In this document: piece by piece, positions 1 through 8,345 of the stretch
Layout of the letters: every line of letters begins with the position of its first letter
How positions within the stretch are numbered: the stretch's first letter is position 1
Made by a program: the position numbers and the translations under genes
Source: JAWLHA01 sp041690535
GTDB taxonomy: Bacteria; Pseudomonadota; Gammaproteobacteria; Thiohalomonadales; Thiohalomonadaceae
Length of the DNA stretch: 57,015 nucleotides
Assembly (NCBI GenBank): GCA_041690535.1
Contig: JAWLHA010000026.1
Coordinates: 1 to 57,015, forward strand
Direction: 5' to 3'
The notes under the pieces: model-generated
Database searches by the model: none
What the model was told of the DNA's origin: nothing
The model's input: only the letters and a program-made list of their open reading frames with translations

Positions 1-12
1 GAACCGCGGCCT

Positions 13-158
13 CTAGAGCACCGAACAGGTAAACCGAAAGATCGCCAATCGCAGCCAAGTTGCGCCGCAGGTGGCGGGGGCAGCGAACCGAGGGTGGATG
101 CGCTGCGCTTATCCACCCTCATGTTGGGCGCCTCGGATTTATCTGTTCGGTGCTCTAG
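13..158. repeat. Family A MITE-like repeat, copy 1
   Basis: Both ends are inverted copies of CTAGAGCACCGAACAG, ending in CTGTTCGGTGCTCTAG. The flanking CTAG on each side fits a 4-bp target duplication around AGCACCGAACAG ends. The inside carries the GGTGGATGCGCTGCGCTTAT motif and a tract shared with the other family A copies. At 146 bp it is a shortened copy: one arm of the internal hairpin is missing. Confidence 0.85.
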
Positions 159-214
159 TTGGGGCCCGCGGCCCACGGGCCGCCTGGTCCGTGGCCGCGT
201 GATCCCGAGTCAGC

Positions 215-670
215 TCAGAAGTACCGACCGCCGCCCGCGACGACCAAGGTGACCAGCCCCAACAGAAGATTGGTCCCGACGATGCGTCGGATGCGGGTGA
301 GGTGGCGACCGCCCTCCGGCCAATCCTGGGCGGCCACGGCCCGCCGAAGACTGCGGTAAGGGCCAAAGTAGAGCCAGAGGAACAGGGCAATCATCAACAG
401 CCCCAGCCCGTTCATCAGGTGCACATGCTTGCCCACGAAACCCATGCCGCCGAAGACGCTGAAGATGGCCCAGTATCCGGTGATCGGCAGCAGCAGCACC
501 GCCCCCCAGACCCATACGAAAAAGCGGTCGAAGCAACCGTTCCATACGGGCAGGCGCAGGGCCGGCTCAAGCTGGCTCGCCGCCACCGGGCGCAGCACCA
601 TGTAGGCGAAGAACATGCCGCCGACCCAGATCACGGCAGCGAGGAGATGGAGTGTGATGGCCAGGCTCAT
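215..670 (-). CDS. CopD-like integral membrane protein
   Basis: A 151-residue protein with four hydrophobic segments. It starts SLAITLHLLAAVIWVGGMFF, an N-terminus typical of the CopD / DUF2269-like membrane family, in which a conserved His and WVGGMFF lie in the first helix. The known family role is uncertain (copper handling or haem-linked membrane proteins). The ATG at 670 follows an AAGGA-type ribosome site. It is transcribed divergently from rpe. Membrane location is clear; the function is an inference from family resemblance only. Confidence 0.7.
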   Translation of the reverse strand: MSLAITLHLLAAVIWVGGMFFAYMVLRPVAASQLEPALRLPVWNGCFDRFFVWVWGAVLLLPITGYWAIFSVFGGMGFVGKHVHLMNGLGLLMIALFLWLYFGPYRSLRRAVAAQDWPEGGRHLTRIRRIVGTNLLLGLVTLVVAGGGRYF

Positions 671-857
671 CTGTTTTTCCTTCTTTTCAGAGGGTTATGG
701 CTTTCAAAGGGGTTCGCCTGTTCATAGTGGGGGCGTATCTCCGGGGACGCAAGTCGGAGTCGCAATGCGCCGGGCGAGTCGCTAAACTAGCCAGTTCTTT
801 TTTGGACGTGCGTGCACCCATGGGGCTCGCAACGCGAACACAACAGAGGCGACACTT

Positions 858-1550
858 ATGGCCGATTACCTGATTGCCCCCTCCATCCTCTCGGCGGATT
901 TCGCCCGCCTGGGTGAGGAAGTGAAGAACGTGCTGGATTCCGGCGCCGACATCGTGCACTTCGACGTGATGGACAACCATTATGTCCCGAACCTGACCAT
1001 CGGCCCGCTGGTGTGTGAAGCGTTGCGCAAGCACGGGGTCACCGCCCCCATCGACGTTCACCTGATGGTCAAGCCGGTGGACCGCATCATCCCCGACTTC
1101 GCCAAGGCCGGTGCCACCTACATCACCTTCCACCCCGAGGCCTCCGAGCACGTCGATCGCACCCTGCAGCTGATCAAGGGCGAGGGCTGCAAGGCGGGTC
1201 TGGTGTTCAACCCGGCCACCCCGCTGGATGTGCTGGAGTACGTCATCGACAAGGTGGACATGGTGCTGCTGATGTCCGTGAACCCCGGCTTCGGCGGTCA
1301 GAGCTTCATCCCCACCGCGCTGAAGAAGCTGCGCCAGGCCCGGGAGATCATCGACGCCTCCGGCCGCGACATCCGCCTGGAGATCGACGGCGGCGTGAAG
1401 GTGGACAACATCCGCGAGATCGCCGAGGCGGGCGCCGATACCTTCGTGGCCGGTTCGGCCGTCTTTGGTGCGGGCCAGGCGAGTGATGCCAACCGCTACG
1501 ACAGCATCATCAAGTCCTTCCGCGAGGAACTCGCGAAGGTCGGCAAGTAA
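858..1550 (+). CDS. rpe: Ribulose-phosphate 3-epimerase
   Basis: A 230-residue TIM-barrel epimerase that interconverts ribulose 5-phosphate and xylulose 5-phosphate in the pentose phosphate or Calvin cycle. Visible signatures are the start APSILSADFARLG, the metal-site segment VHFDVMDNHYVPNLTIG, HLMVKPVDR, the loop MSVNPGFGGQSFIP and the C-terminal EIDGGVKVDNI. The length is normal for the family. A GAGG-type ribosome site precedes the ATG. It is followed after about 100 bp by gph, the usual gammaproteobacterial order rpe-gph-trpE. Confidence 0.97.
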   Translation: MADYLIAPSILSADFARLGEEVKNVLDSGADIVHFDVMDNHYVPNLTIGPLVCEALRKHGVTAPIDVHLMVKPVDRIIPDFAKAGATYITFHPEASEHVDRTLQLIKGEGCKAGLVFNPATPLDVLEYVIDKVDMVLLMSVNPGFGGQSFIPTALKKLRQAREIIDASGRDIRLEIDGGVKVDNIREIAEAGADTFVAGSAVFGAGQASDANRYDSIIKSFREELAKVGK

Positions 1551-1651
1551 GCCGTCATGAACGGCGCCCGGGGATGGCAAGCCGTCCCCGGGGCTGTCTC
1601 GGAGCGAAATCCGTGACGGGGGGTTTCCCCCTTTCACCAGGGTGAAAGTTC

Positions 1652-2329
1652 ATGCTGAAAAAACCCGAAATGATCCTCATCGACCTGGACGGAACGCTGG
1701 TGGACAGCGTGCCGGACCTCACCTTTTGCGTCGATGAGATGATGGCCCGTATCGGCCGGCCCGCCGCGGGCGAGGCGAAGGTGCGCACCTGGGTGGGCAA
1801 CGGTGTGGAGCGTCTGGTGAGGCGTGCCCTGACCGACAGCATGGATGGCGAGCCCGAACCGGCCCTGTTCGACCAGGCCTATCCCATTTTTCTGGCCCTC
1901 TACCAGGACAACACCAGCGCCCGCAGCCGCCTCTATCCCGGGGTGCGTGAGGGACTCGAGGGCTTGCGCGCCGCCGGCTATCGCCTGGCCTGCGTGACCA
2001 ACAAGGCGGAGCAGTTCACGCTGCCCATCCTGCGTGACCTGGGCATCCACGACTACTTCGGGCTGGTGGTGAGTGGCGATACTCTGTCGGTGAAAAAGCC
2101 GGACCCCGCTCCCTTGCTCCATGCCGCGGAGTTTTTTAAAGTGCGGCCGGAGCGGTCGCTCATGGTGGGCGATTCGGTCAACGATGTGAAGGCCGCTCGT
2201 GCGGCCGGGTTCACCGCCATCTGCGTGCCTTATGGCTACAATCATGGTAAGGACATTCGGGAGGCCAACCCGGATGCCGTCGTCGAATCCTTGGCCCAAC
2301 TGCATGACCTTTTGAACCAAGCCGCATGA
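1652..2329 (+). CDS. gph: Phosphoglycolate phosphatase
   Basis: A 225-residue HAD-superfamily phosphatase that removes phosphate from 2-phosphoglycolate. HAD motif I is DLDGTLVDS near residue 11, with the nucleophile Asp and the general acid Asp. Motif II is the CVTNKAEQ region, motif III is the Lys in SVKKPDPAP, and motif IV is MVGDSVNDVKAA. The placement directly after rpe and before trpE matches the conserved gammaproteobacterial cluster, which supports gph over other HAD enzymes. The ATG at 1652 gives the expected length. Confidence 0.93.
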   Translation: MLKKPEMILIDLDGTLVDSVPDLTFCVDEMMARIGRPAAGEAKVRTWVGNGVERLVRRALTDSMDGEPEPALFDQAYPIFLALYQDNTSARSRLYPGVREGLEGLRAAGYRLACVTNKAEQFTLPILRDLGIHDYFGLVVSGDTLSVKKPDPAPLLHAAEFFKVRPERSLMVGDSVNDVKAARAAGFTAICVPYGYNHGKDIREANPDAVVESLAQLHDLLNQAA

Positions 2330-2451
2330 CCGGTTGCACCCGCATGGCAGGGGTGAACAGGGCCTTGGCCCGGGAGCGATGGCGCCGCTGAGCGTGTGCC
2401 GTCGTTTTCGTGCGCCCGGCATTCGGTTCGGGCAGGTCCTGTTTTTCCTTA

Positions 2452-2710
2452 AGAAACGCTGATTAACTCCGCTTTCGTCGCTCCCGCGAAGGCGGGAGCC
2501 CAGAGAACAGATGCATGGCTCAAAATGGATCCCCGCCTACGCGGGGATGACGAATTTCCAAGGCATTGCGTGATCAGCTGGGGCGAGTATTTACAGGAAA
2601 TGCTGATTAACTCCGCTTTCGTCGCTCCCGCGAAGGCGGGAGCCCAGAGAAATCGAGGCACTGGATGCCCGCTTTCGCGGGCATGACGAATTAATCCAGC
2701 GTTTCTCTTA
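2452..2710. repeat. Family D repeat region with an internal direct duplication
   Basis: About 50 bp starting near GAAACGCTGATTAACTCCGC occur twice in direct orientation (about 2454-2510 and 2599-2655), separated by a third hairpin-forming REP-like unit (CCCGCGAAGGCGGGAGCC type). The region ends with an inverted copy of the start (AATCCAGCGTTTC). The same ends recur at 5351-5380 and 56811-56893. It fills the gap between gph and trpE, so the trpE promoter must lie in or next to it. Confidence 0.7.
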
Positions 2711-2728
2711 CATGCTAGGTGATAGAGC

Positions 2729-4225
2729 GTGACACCCGAACAACTTGCCGACTATTCCGCCCGGGGCTTCACTCGGGTCCCGCTGGTCCGCGAGGTCCTC
2801 GCCGATCTCGACACCCCGCTCAGTACTTATTTGAAGCTGGCCGACGGCACCTACTCCTATCTGTTCGAGTCGGTACACGGGGGCGAGAAGTGGGGGCGCT
2901 ACTCCATCATCGGCCTGCCCTGTCGCACGGTGGTGCGCATCTACGGCCATCGGGTGGCCGTGGAGGAGCGGGGAGAGGTGATCGGCGAGCAGCAGGTGGA
3001 CGATCCCCTGGCCTGGGTCGAGGCATTTCAGGCCGAATTCAAGGTGGCCGATGTGCCCGGCCTGCCGGCCTTCACCGGTGGCCTGGTGGGGTATTTCGGC
3101 TATGACACCATTCGCTACATCGAACCGCGCCTCGCCGAATGCCCCAACCCCGATCTGTTGGGGACCCCGGACATCCTGTTGATGGTCTCCGAGGAGGTGG
3201 TGGTCTTCGACAACCTCAGTGGCAAGCTCTTCATCATCGTTCATGCCGACCCGGCCGAGCCGGGCGCATTGGCCAGCGCAGAGATCCGGCTCGCCGCGCT
3301 GGAGGCCCGCCTGCAGGGGACCCTGGCCCGGCCGGTCCCCTCGGCCCCGGTGGCGGTGGGTGAGGAGGACTTCGTCTCCGGCTTCACCCAGGAGGGGTTC
3401 GAGGCGGCGGTGAGCAAGGCGCGGGAGTACATCACCGATGGGGACATCATGCAGGTGGTGCTCTCCCAGCGCCTCTCCATTCCCTTTAGCGCCCGCCCGC
3501 TGGATCTCTACCGGGCCCTGCGCAGTCTGAATCCCAGCCCCTACATGTACTACCTGGACCTCGGTGACCACCACGTCGTGGGTTCCTCACCGGAGATCCT
3601 GGTGCGGTTGGAAGGGGGGGCGGTGACGGTACGCCCCATCGCCGGGACGCGCCCGCGCGGTGGCACCGAGGAGGAAGACAAGGCCCTGGAGGGGGAGTTG
3701 CTCGCCGATCCCAAGGAGCTGGCCGAGCACCTCATGCTCATCGACCTCGGGCGCAACGACGTGGGGCGCATCGCCGAGACCGGCAGCGTGGAGCTGACCG
3801 ACAAGATGGTCATCGAGCGCTACTCCCACGTGATGCACATCGTCTCCAACGTGCAGGGGCATATCAAACCGGGCATGAGCGCCATGGACGTGCTGCGGGC
3901 CACCTTTCCCGCGGGGACGGTCTCCGGGGCGCCGAAGATCCGCGCCATGGAGATCATCGACGAGCTGGAGCCGGTGAAGCGGGGCATTTACTCCGGCGCG
4001 GTGGGCTATCTCGGCTGGCACGGCAACATGGACACGGCCATCGCGATTCGCACCGCAGTGATCAAGGACGGGCAGCTCCACATGCAGGCGGGAGCGGGCA
4101 TTGTCTACGACTCCGTGCCGCGCAAGGAGTGGGAAGAGACCATGAACAAGGGTCGTGCCGTTTTCCGCGCCGTCACTCTGGCCGAAGCCGGTCTTGGCCA
4201 ACGGCCCTCAACCGCGCATCGCTGA
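2729..4225 (+). CDS. trpE: Anthranilate synthase component I
   Basis: A 498-residue chorismate-binding enzyme that makes anthranilate from chorismate using ammonia delivered by TrpG, the first committed step of tryptophan synthesis. The start is GTG at 2729. Visible blocks are the N-terminal LADLDTPLSTYLKLA feedback-site region, GDIMQVVLSQR, the catalytic-domain segment PYMYYLDLGDHHVVGSSPE, RPIAGTRPRGG, DLGRNDVGRIA, and TFPAGTVSGAPKIRAMEII near the C-terminus. In this window its partner trpG lies about 6.2 kb away, separated by repeats and unrelated genes. No leader peptide with tandem Trp codons was seen upstream. Confidence 0.97.
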   Translation: MTPEQLADYSARGFTRVPLVREVLADLDTPLSTYLKLADGTYSYLFESVHGGEKWGRYSIIGLPCRTVVRIYGHRVAVEERGEVIGEQQVDDPLAWVEAFQAEFKVADVPGLPAFTGGLVGYFGYDTIRYIEPRLAECPNPDLLGTPDILLMVSEEVVVFDNLSGKLFIIVHADPAEPGALASAEIRLAALEARLQGTLARPVPSAPVAVGEEDFVSGFTQEGFEAAVSKAREYITDGDIMQVVLSQRLSIPFSARPLDLYRALRSLNPSPYMYYLDLGDHHVVGSSPEILVRLEGGAVTVRPIAGTRPRGGTEEEDKALEGELLADPKELAEHLMLIDLGRNDVGRIAETGSVELTDKMVIERYSHVMHIVSNVQGHIKPGMSAMDVLRATFPAGTVSGAPKIRAMEIIDELEPVKRGIYSGAVGYLGWHGNMDTAIAIRTAVIKDGQLHMQAGAGIVYDSVPRKEWEETMNKGRAVFRAVTLAEAGLGQRPSTAHR

Positions 4226-4292
4226 GCTGCAAAGGGGCGGAGGGGAGTTTGAGAAGCGAAATCCGGACGGGTTTCGCTGCGCTCAACCCTTT

Positions 4293-4604
4293 CAGGGCGA
4301 ACGCATAATTACACCACGGCCGTTGCTGTAGCGATGTAAATCCTTGGGGTAACTACTCACCCGCATCCGTCATTCCCGCGAAGCCTGCCCCCGAGAGCTT
4401 TAGTCGGGGGGCGGGAATCCAGTGCTGGACTTCAGAGGGCCAAGGGTATTGAGCTGGGTGCCTTATGGATTCCCGCCTTCGCGGGAATGACGAACAGTAC
4501 AAGTAGCGAGGATCGAGTGCGGTGAACCTGCGACCGCATCCTAACTCCATAAGCGGGACGCAGTCGGGCGAACAGTTACTCCTTGGGTAGGTATGCGCAA
4601 CCAT
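4293..4604. repeat. Family B repeat interrupted by a family C element
   Basis: The left part starts with CAGGGCGAACGCATAATTAC and runs to 4348. The right part resumes at 4580 with TCCTTGGGTAGGTATGCGC, which aligns with the right end of intact family B copies. Between them sits a complete family C element flanked by an 8-bp duplication, TCCTTGGG. The outer right end is degraded, so no family B target duplication is readable here. Confidence 0.75.
4349..4579. mobile_element. Family C MITE-like element, copy 1 (231 bp)
   Basis: The ends are GTAACT and AGTTAC. TCCTTGGG occurs immediately on both sides (4341-4348 and 4580-4587), a clean 8-bp target duplication. The body carries two REP-like units of the CATTCCCGCGAA type. 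A near-identical 235-bp copy lies inverted at 6245-6479, and a shorter 133-bp copy lies at 43489-43621. It has no coding capacity. Confidence 0.85.
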
Positions 4605-4638
4605 CATGGTCGTCTGGCGGCATGCCTGTCGGCGGTCA

Positions 4639-5106
4639 CTACCGGCGTGAGCGCTGTTTTACCGCCATCCCCTTGATTTCGAGCAGACCGGGATCTTCGC
4701 CTTCGCGGCGTTCCCCTTTGCGTCGGTCAAAACTGATCCAACAGCAATTGCTCGTCTTTGCCCGCCGATCCGTTTTGGGGTCACGCGGATAGTATGGACG
4801 CACTTCCACCCTGCCGCCCGGCAGTTCCTGGCCATCCATGCGGCGAATCACCCTCCGGGCAAGGCGGTCCGAGGTGAAGCTCGCGACGAGAAAGTACGAT
4901 GACGCGTCTGACTGGGTAAGATTTTTGTGCATGCGTATGCGCACCACCCTGGCCACCCCCTTCAGCAGTTCCATGCTGTAGCCGCTATCACCGGCATCTC
5001 TCTGCTTTACCAGGCGTAGGCGCGGTTTGCCGATGACGGAGCCAAACATCTCCATCAGATCTGCAAGCGTGGTAGTTGCCGGAATTCCGCCGATATAGAC
5101 GTCCAC
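4639..5106 (-). CDS. RRM-domain RNA-binding protein
   Basis: A 155-residue protein that starts MDVYIGGIPATTTLADLMEM, a typical RNP2-like first strand and helix of an RNA recognition motif. An RNP1-like strand, SSYFLVASF, follows at about residues 68-76, and the final RRM helix and strand appear in RLARRVIRRMDG. The C-terminal 45 residues are basic and polar and are probably disordered (RRKGERR). Between the two halves is an unusually long insertion compared with the minimal bacterial RRM of about 85 residues. It presumably binds RNA in the cytoplasm; the target is unknown. It lies in the segment between the two inverted family C elements. Confidence 0.75.
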   Translation of the reverse strand: MDVYIGGIPATTTLADLMEMFGSVIGKPRLRLVKQRDAGDSGYSMELLKGVARVVRIRMHKNLTQSDASSYFLVASFTSDRLARRVIRRMDGQELPGGRVEVRPYYPRDPKTDRRAKTSNCCWISFDRRKGERREGEDPGLLEIKGMAVKQRSRR

Positions 5107-5350
5107 GAGTTCCCTCTCGGCTGGTGGGGGTATTACGGCTGGGATACTAACAGCTTCCTTTCGGCAGACAATTCAATTTTTTCTTGGCTCTATAAATCTT
5201 TCCGATAGTCCGCCAGGCGTGACTTTCACGCCGATAGGGGACTGACCGAGGGTCGACCGCCCCAAAATTCCCGTCCAAAGGCCGCGTATGTAGTGGGGAC
5301 GTGCAGCTAGCCCGCATTTCTCACCGACCACCTACGTGGGCGCCGATCTG

Positions 5351-5380
5351 CCGGCATGACGAATGAATCAGCGTTTCCCT
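5351..5380. repeat. Family D repeat end
   Basis: The CCGGCATGACGAATGAATCA segment and the following GCGTTTCCCT match the right end of the family D repeats at 2688-2708 and 56865-56893. It is the only recognisable item in the roughly 300-bp gap 5107-5407; I see no gene in the rest of that gap. Confidence 0.5.
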
Positions 5381-5407
5381 TACCGAACAATCTGGCTGCG
5401 ATCGGCG

Positions 5408-6241
5408 TTACCTTGACTGTTGGTTCCCCAGCCTCTTGTCCATGATGAAGTTGACCAACGCGATCCCCCGGCGCTCGACGGTTTGCTCTCTTACGAGTCT
5501 GAAACCCTTCGCCTCGAAGAATGGCCGCGCCGTGATGCTTACCTCGGCGAACAGCCGCGGCAATCCACGGCTAATTGCCTCCTGTTCGATGGCGCGCAGG
5601 ATCGCCGAGCCGACGCCTTGCCGCTGGTGCTCGGAGGCACAGTAGAAGCCATCGATGTGTCCGTCGGCCTCCAGCTCGCCGAAACCCACAATGCGCCCGT
5701 TCAGTTCGGCAACAAACGTGGTTCTGGAGCCGAGTCGTGCGGTCCACCACTCAGTCTCTGGCACCTGCGGTGCCCAGGCGTTGAGCTGATCTCGGGAGTA
5801 ATCGCGACAGGCCACGTTGTGAATGCTGTCGTAGAAGATCGTCGCGAGCCGGTGGGCATCGTCTGCGGTCGCAAGGCGGATCGTGGGCATGCCCTCGCCG
5901 GCGCAGCTTGCCTGACCCTCCGCCTCGAACGTTGAGCTCCGCTCCACCCGTGCGACCCGGAGCGTGTAGCGACGGTACCAACGTTCGCGCCCGAGCCGCT
6001 GTGCCTCCAAATGGTCGGCGTGTTCGCGCCAGGCGCGAATCGACTCCAAATCACGCCAGTAGGAGACGGTGATGCCGAGCCCCGGATCGCGCGCCGAATC
6101 GACCCCCAGAAACCCGGGTTGCCGGGCAGCCAACGCCAGCATGGAGGCAGCCATATCCGAGTAGCCCTCGTCACCGCCATTCCGCTCCGAGCTGAAGATC
6201 ACGGCGTAGTAGGGCGGTTCCAAATCCGTATCGAACATCAT
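5408..6241 (-). CDS. Fusion of an ABM-type monooxygenase domain and a GNAT acetyltransferase
   Basis: A 277-residue protein with two domains. Residues 1 to about 105 resemble the antibiotic-biosynthesis-monooxygenase (ABM) ferredoxin-like fold: PPYYAVIFSSERN, ALAARQPGFLGVDSARD, ITVSYWRDLESIRAWREHADH. Residues from about 118 on are a GNAT N-acetyltransferase: TIRLATADDAHRLATIFYDS, then the acetyl-CoA loop EHQRQGVGSAILRAIEQEA (Q/RxxGxG/A pattern) and ARPFFEAKGFRLV. The two families usually occur as separate proteins. The start is ATG-ATG, and a family C element is inserted 3 bp upstream of it, which may have removed or supplied the promoter. The substrate is unknown. Confidence 0.8.
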   Translation of the reverse strand: MMFDTDLEPPYYAVIFSSERNGGDEGYSDMAASMLALAARQPGFLGVDSARDPGLGITVSYWRDLESIRAWREHADHLEAQRLGRERWYRRYTLRVARVERSSTFEAEGQASCAGEGMPTIRLATADDAHRLATIFYDSIHNVACRDYSRDQLNAWAPQVPETEWWTARLGSRTTFVAELNGRIVGFGELEADGHIDGFYCASEHQRQGVGSAILRAIEQEAISRGLPRLFAEVSITARPFFEAKGFRLVREQTVERRGIALVNFIMDKRLGNQQSR

Positions 6242-6244
6242 TTT

Positions 6245-6479
6245 GTAACTACTCGCCCCCCCGACTGCCTCCCGCTATGCAAATCAGGATGCGGTCGCAG
6301 GTTCACCGCACTCGATCCTCGCTACGTTTACTGTTGGTCATTCCCGCAAAGGCGGGAATCCATAAGGCACCCAGCCCAATACCCCTGGTCCTCTGAAGTC
6401 CAGCATTGGATTCCCGCCCCCCGACTAAAGCGCTCGGGGGCAGGCTTCGCGGGAATGACGGATACGGGTGAGTAGTTAC
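6245..6479. mobile_element. Family C MITE-like element, copy 2 (235 bp)
   Basis: The ends are GTAACTACTCGC and GGGTGAGTAGTTAC. CATCATTTT stands on both sides (6236-6244 and 6480-6488), a 9-bp target duplication. The body is the inverted equivalent of the copy at 4349-4579. It lies directly upstream of the ABM-GNAT gene, and its left duplication includes that gene's ATG. Confidence 0.88.
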
Positions 6480-6520
6480 CATCATTTTTCCAAACAGTGA
6501 AGTGCCCGTCAAAAAATCCC

Positions 6521-6710
6521 CTAGAGCACCGAACAGAACAATCCGACGCGCCCAACATGTAGGGTGGATAAGCGCAGCGCATCCACCGTGCGGCGTCGAA
6601 TGGGTGGATGCGCTGCGCTTATCCACCTTACCTCGGTTCGCTGCCCCGCCACCTGCGGCGCAATTTGGCTGCGATTGGCGATCTTTCCGTTTACCTGTTC
6701 GGTGCTCTAG
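6521..6710. repeat. Family A MITE-like repeat, copy 2 (190 bp, full length)
   Basis: CTAGAGCACCGAACAG at the left and CTGTTCGGTGCTCTAG at the right. Inside is the long internal inverted repeat (GGGTGGATAAGCGCAGCGCA with its complement), then the shared tract ending TTTCCGTTTACC. This is a reference full-length member of the family. Confidence 0.9.
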
Positions 6711-6793
6711 GGAAGTGCGTCAGGCGCCTTGGTAGCGGGACGAAAACACTTCCCTGCAACCGTCGGCCGCCGTGCGCGGCCGACGGTATCGCC

Positions 6794-8026
6794 CTAACCT
6801 GCAGTTACGCCTGCCACAGTTGGTTCCGCTGTGGTCCCGTCGATCCCTGAGTGTTCGCGCCCGTAGGCCTCCAGGATCGCATCGAGGCGCTCGAGCATCT
6901 CGTCGATCTCCGCCTCGGTCACTGTGAGCGCCGGCATGAAGCGGATGGCGTCGGGACGCGGTGCGTTGAGGAGCAGGCCCCGCTCCATGGCGCGCCTGGA
7001 TACTTCCAGTGCATCCACCGAGCCGGTCTCCAGGGCCAACAGCAGACCTGCGCCGCGCACGCCCCCCAGGCCATGGGATGCCGCCAAACGCTCCAATCCT
7101 TGGCGCAGGTGGGCGGCGCGCCGTTTCACCTCGTGGAGGAAGCCGGGGGAGAGCAACGTCTCGAGTACCGCCAGCCCGGCCGCACAGGCGAGGGGATTGC
7201 CGCTGTAGGTGCCTCCTTGCTCGCCCGGTGCGAAGCAGCTGGCCCCCTCGGTGGCGAGGAGGGCGGCCAGGGGAACGCCGCCGCCGATCCCCTTGCCCAG
7301 GGTCATGATGTCCGGTTCGACACCGAGACGCTCATAGGCGAAGAGCGCCCCGGTGCGGCCCATACCGGTCTGCACCTCATCGAAAATGAGCAGCATTCCC
7401 CGCTCGCGGGTGAGGCGCCGCAGCCCCTGAACGAATTCCATGGTGGCAGGAATCACCCCCGCCTCGCCCTGAATGGGCTCCAGCATCACCGCCACCGTCT
7501 GCTCGTCGACGGCGCGGGCGACCGCCTCCAGGTCGTTGTAGGGGAGCTTCACGAAGCCGGGGACCTTGGGCTCGAACAACTGCTCCCATCCGGCCTTGCC
7601 CGAGGCGGACATGGTCGCCAGGGTCCGGCCGTGGAATCCGTTTGCGAAGCTGATGATCTTGTGGGCCCCGTTGCGGTGGAGCGCGCCCCACTTGCGGGCC
7701 AGTTTGATGGCCCCCTCGTTCGCCTCAGCGCCGGTGCTGGCGAAGAAGACGTGATCGAAGATGCTGTGGGCGGTCAAGCGGGTGGCCAACGCAACCATCT
7801 GCTCATTGTAAAAGGCCGGACTCGGGTTGATGAGCCGGGCGGCCTGGCGCTGCAGCGCCGCCACCACGGCCGGATGACTGTGGCCGAGGGCGTTTACCGC
7901 CCAACCCTGCACGAAGTCGAGGTAACGCCGGCCGTTCTCGTCCTCCAGCCAGGACCCCTGTCCCGATACAAAGACCACCTCCGGGCGTGCCGCGGTGGGC
8001 ATCACTGCCGCAAGTCTGGAATTCAT
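6794..8026 (-). CDS. argD: Acetylornithine/succinyldiaminopimelate aminotransferase
   Basis: A 410-residue class III PLP aminotransferase that makes N-acetylornithine in arginine synthesis and may also serve in lysine synthesis. Visible motifs are FVQGWAVNALGHSHPAVVAA, FASTGAEANEGAIKLARKWG (phosphate-binding), NGFHGRT, EPIQGEAGVIP, LIFDEVQTGMGRTG, and the PLP lysine in TLGKGIGGGVPLAAL. The ATG at 8026 (MNSRLAAVMPTA) follows a GGGAG site; a longer reading upstream would run through the hairpin at 8051-8076 and was rejected. The C-terminal 15 residues (from about GIDGTTAEP) look like a non-conserved tail. Confidence 0.95.
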   Translation of the reverse strand: MNSRLAAVMPTAARPEVVFVSGQGSWLEDENGRRYLDFVQGWAVNALGHSHPAVVAALQRQAARLINPSPAFYNEQMVALATRLTAHSIFDHVFFASTGAEANEGAIKLARKWGALHRNGAHKIISFANGFHGRTLATMSASGKAGWEQLFEPKVPGFVKLPYNDLEAVARAVDEQTVAVMLEPIQGEAGVIPATMEFVQGLRRLTRERGMLLIFDEVQTGMGRTGALFAYERLGVEPDIMTLGKGIGGGVPLAALLATEGASCFAPGEQGGTYSGNPLACAAGLAVLETLLSPGFLHEVKRRAAHLRQGLERLAASHGLGGVRGAGLLLALETGSVDALEVSRRAMERGLLLNAPRPDAIRFMPALTVTEAEIDEMLERLDAILEAYGREHSGIDGTTAEPTVAGVTAG

Positions 8027-8050
8027 TTTCTCGCTCCCATAATAGAAAAA

Positions 8051-8081
8051 GGCCGCAGGTTCATGAACCTGCGGCCTTTGG
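8051..8081 (-). terminator. Perfect 26-bp palindrome followed by a T-run, 25 bp upstream of argD
   Basis: GGCCGCAGGTTC and its exact complement form a loopless palindrome (8051-8076), followed on the minus strand by TTTTTCTATT. It could terminate the upstream ahpD-like operon, whose last gene ends at 8346. Because it ends only 25 bp before the argD start codon, it could also act inside the argD leader. AAA and TTT on its other side make it potentially bidirectional. Confidence 0.7.
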
Positions 8082-8255
8082 ATGTCCATTGGTCAGGCGG
8101 GATCGCCCTAGCTGTCGCCACCCACCCCATCGCGCGCAGATTCGCAACTCGACTGCTCACATCGCAGCCCAGCCCGAAGGGAACGTCGCAGTTGATTGGA
8201 AAGCTTCAGCATGGCACCGAGTTTCGTTGCAGCTGGGCGTGGTGTCAACATGCAA

Positions 8256-8329
8256 CAGGGTAAATGCATACTTACCCAAGGACTTACATCGCTCACAGCA
8301 CGGCCGTGAGGTTAGTATGCGTTCACCTG
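8256..8329. mobile_element. Family B MITE-like element, 74 bp
   Basis: The ends are CAGGGTAAATGCATACTTAC and GTTAGTATGCGTTCACCTG. The 10-mer CAACATGCAA is present on both sides (8246-8255 and 8330-8339), a clean target duplication. It has no coding capacity. Confidence 0.9.
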
Positions 8330-8345
8330 CAACATGCAAGTGTGT

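Noticed and set aside
6851..8263. 470-codon plus-strand frame opposite argD
   Set aside because: Shadow of argD; it runs through the palindrome and a family B repeat.
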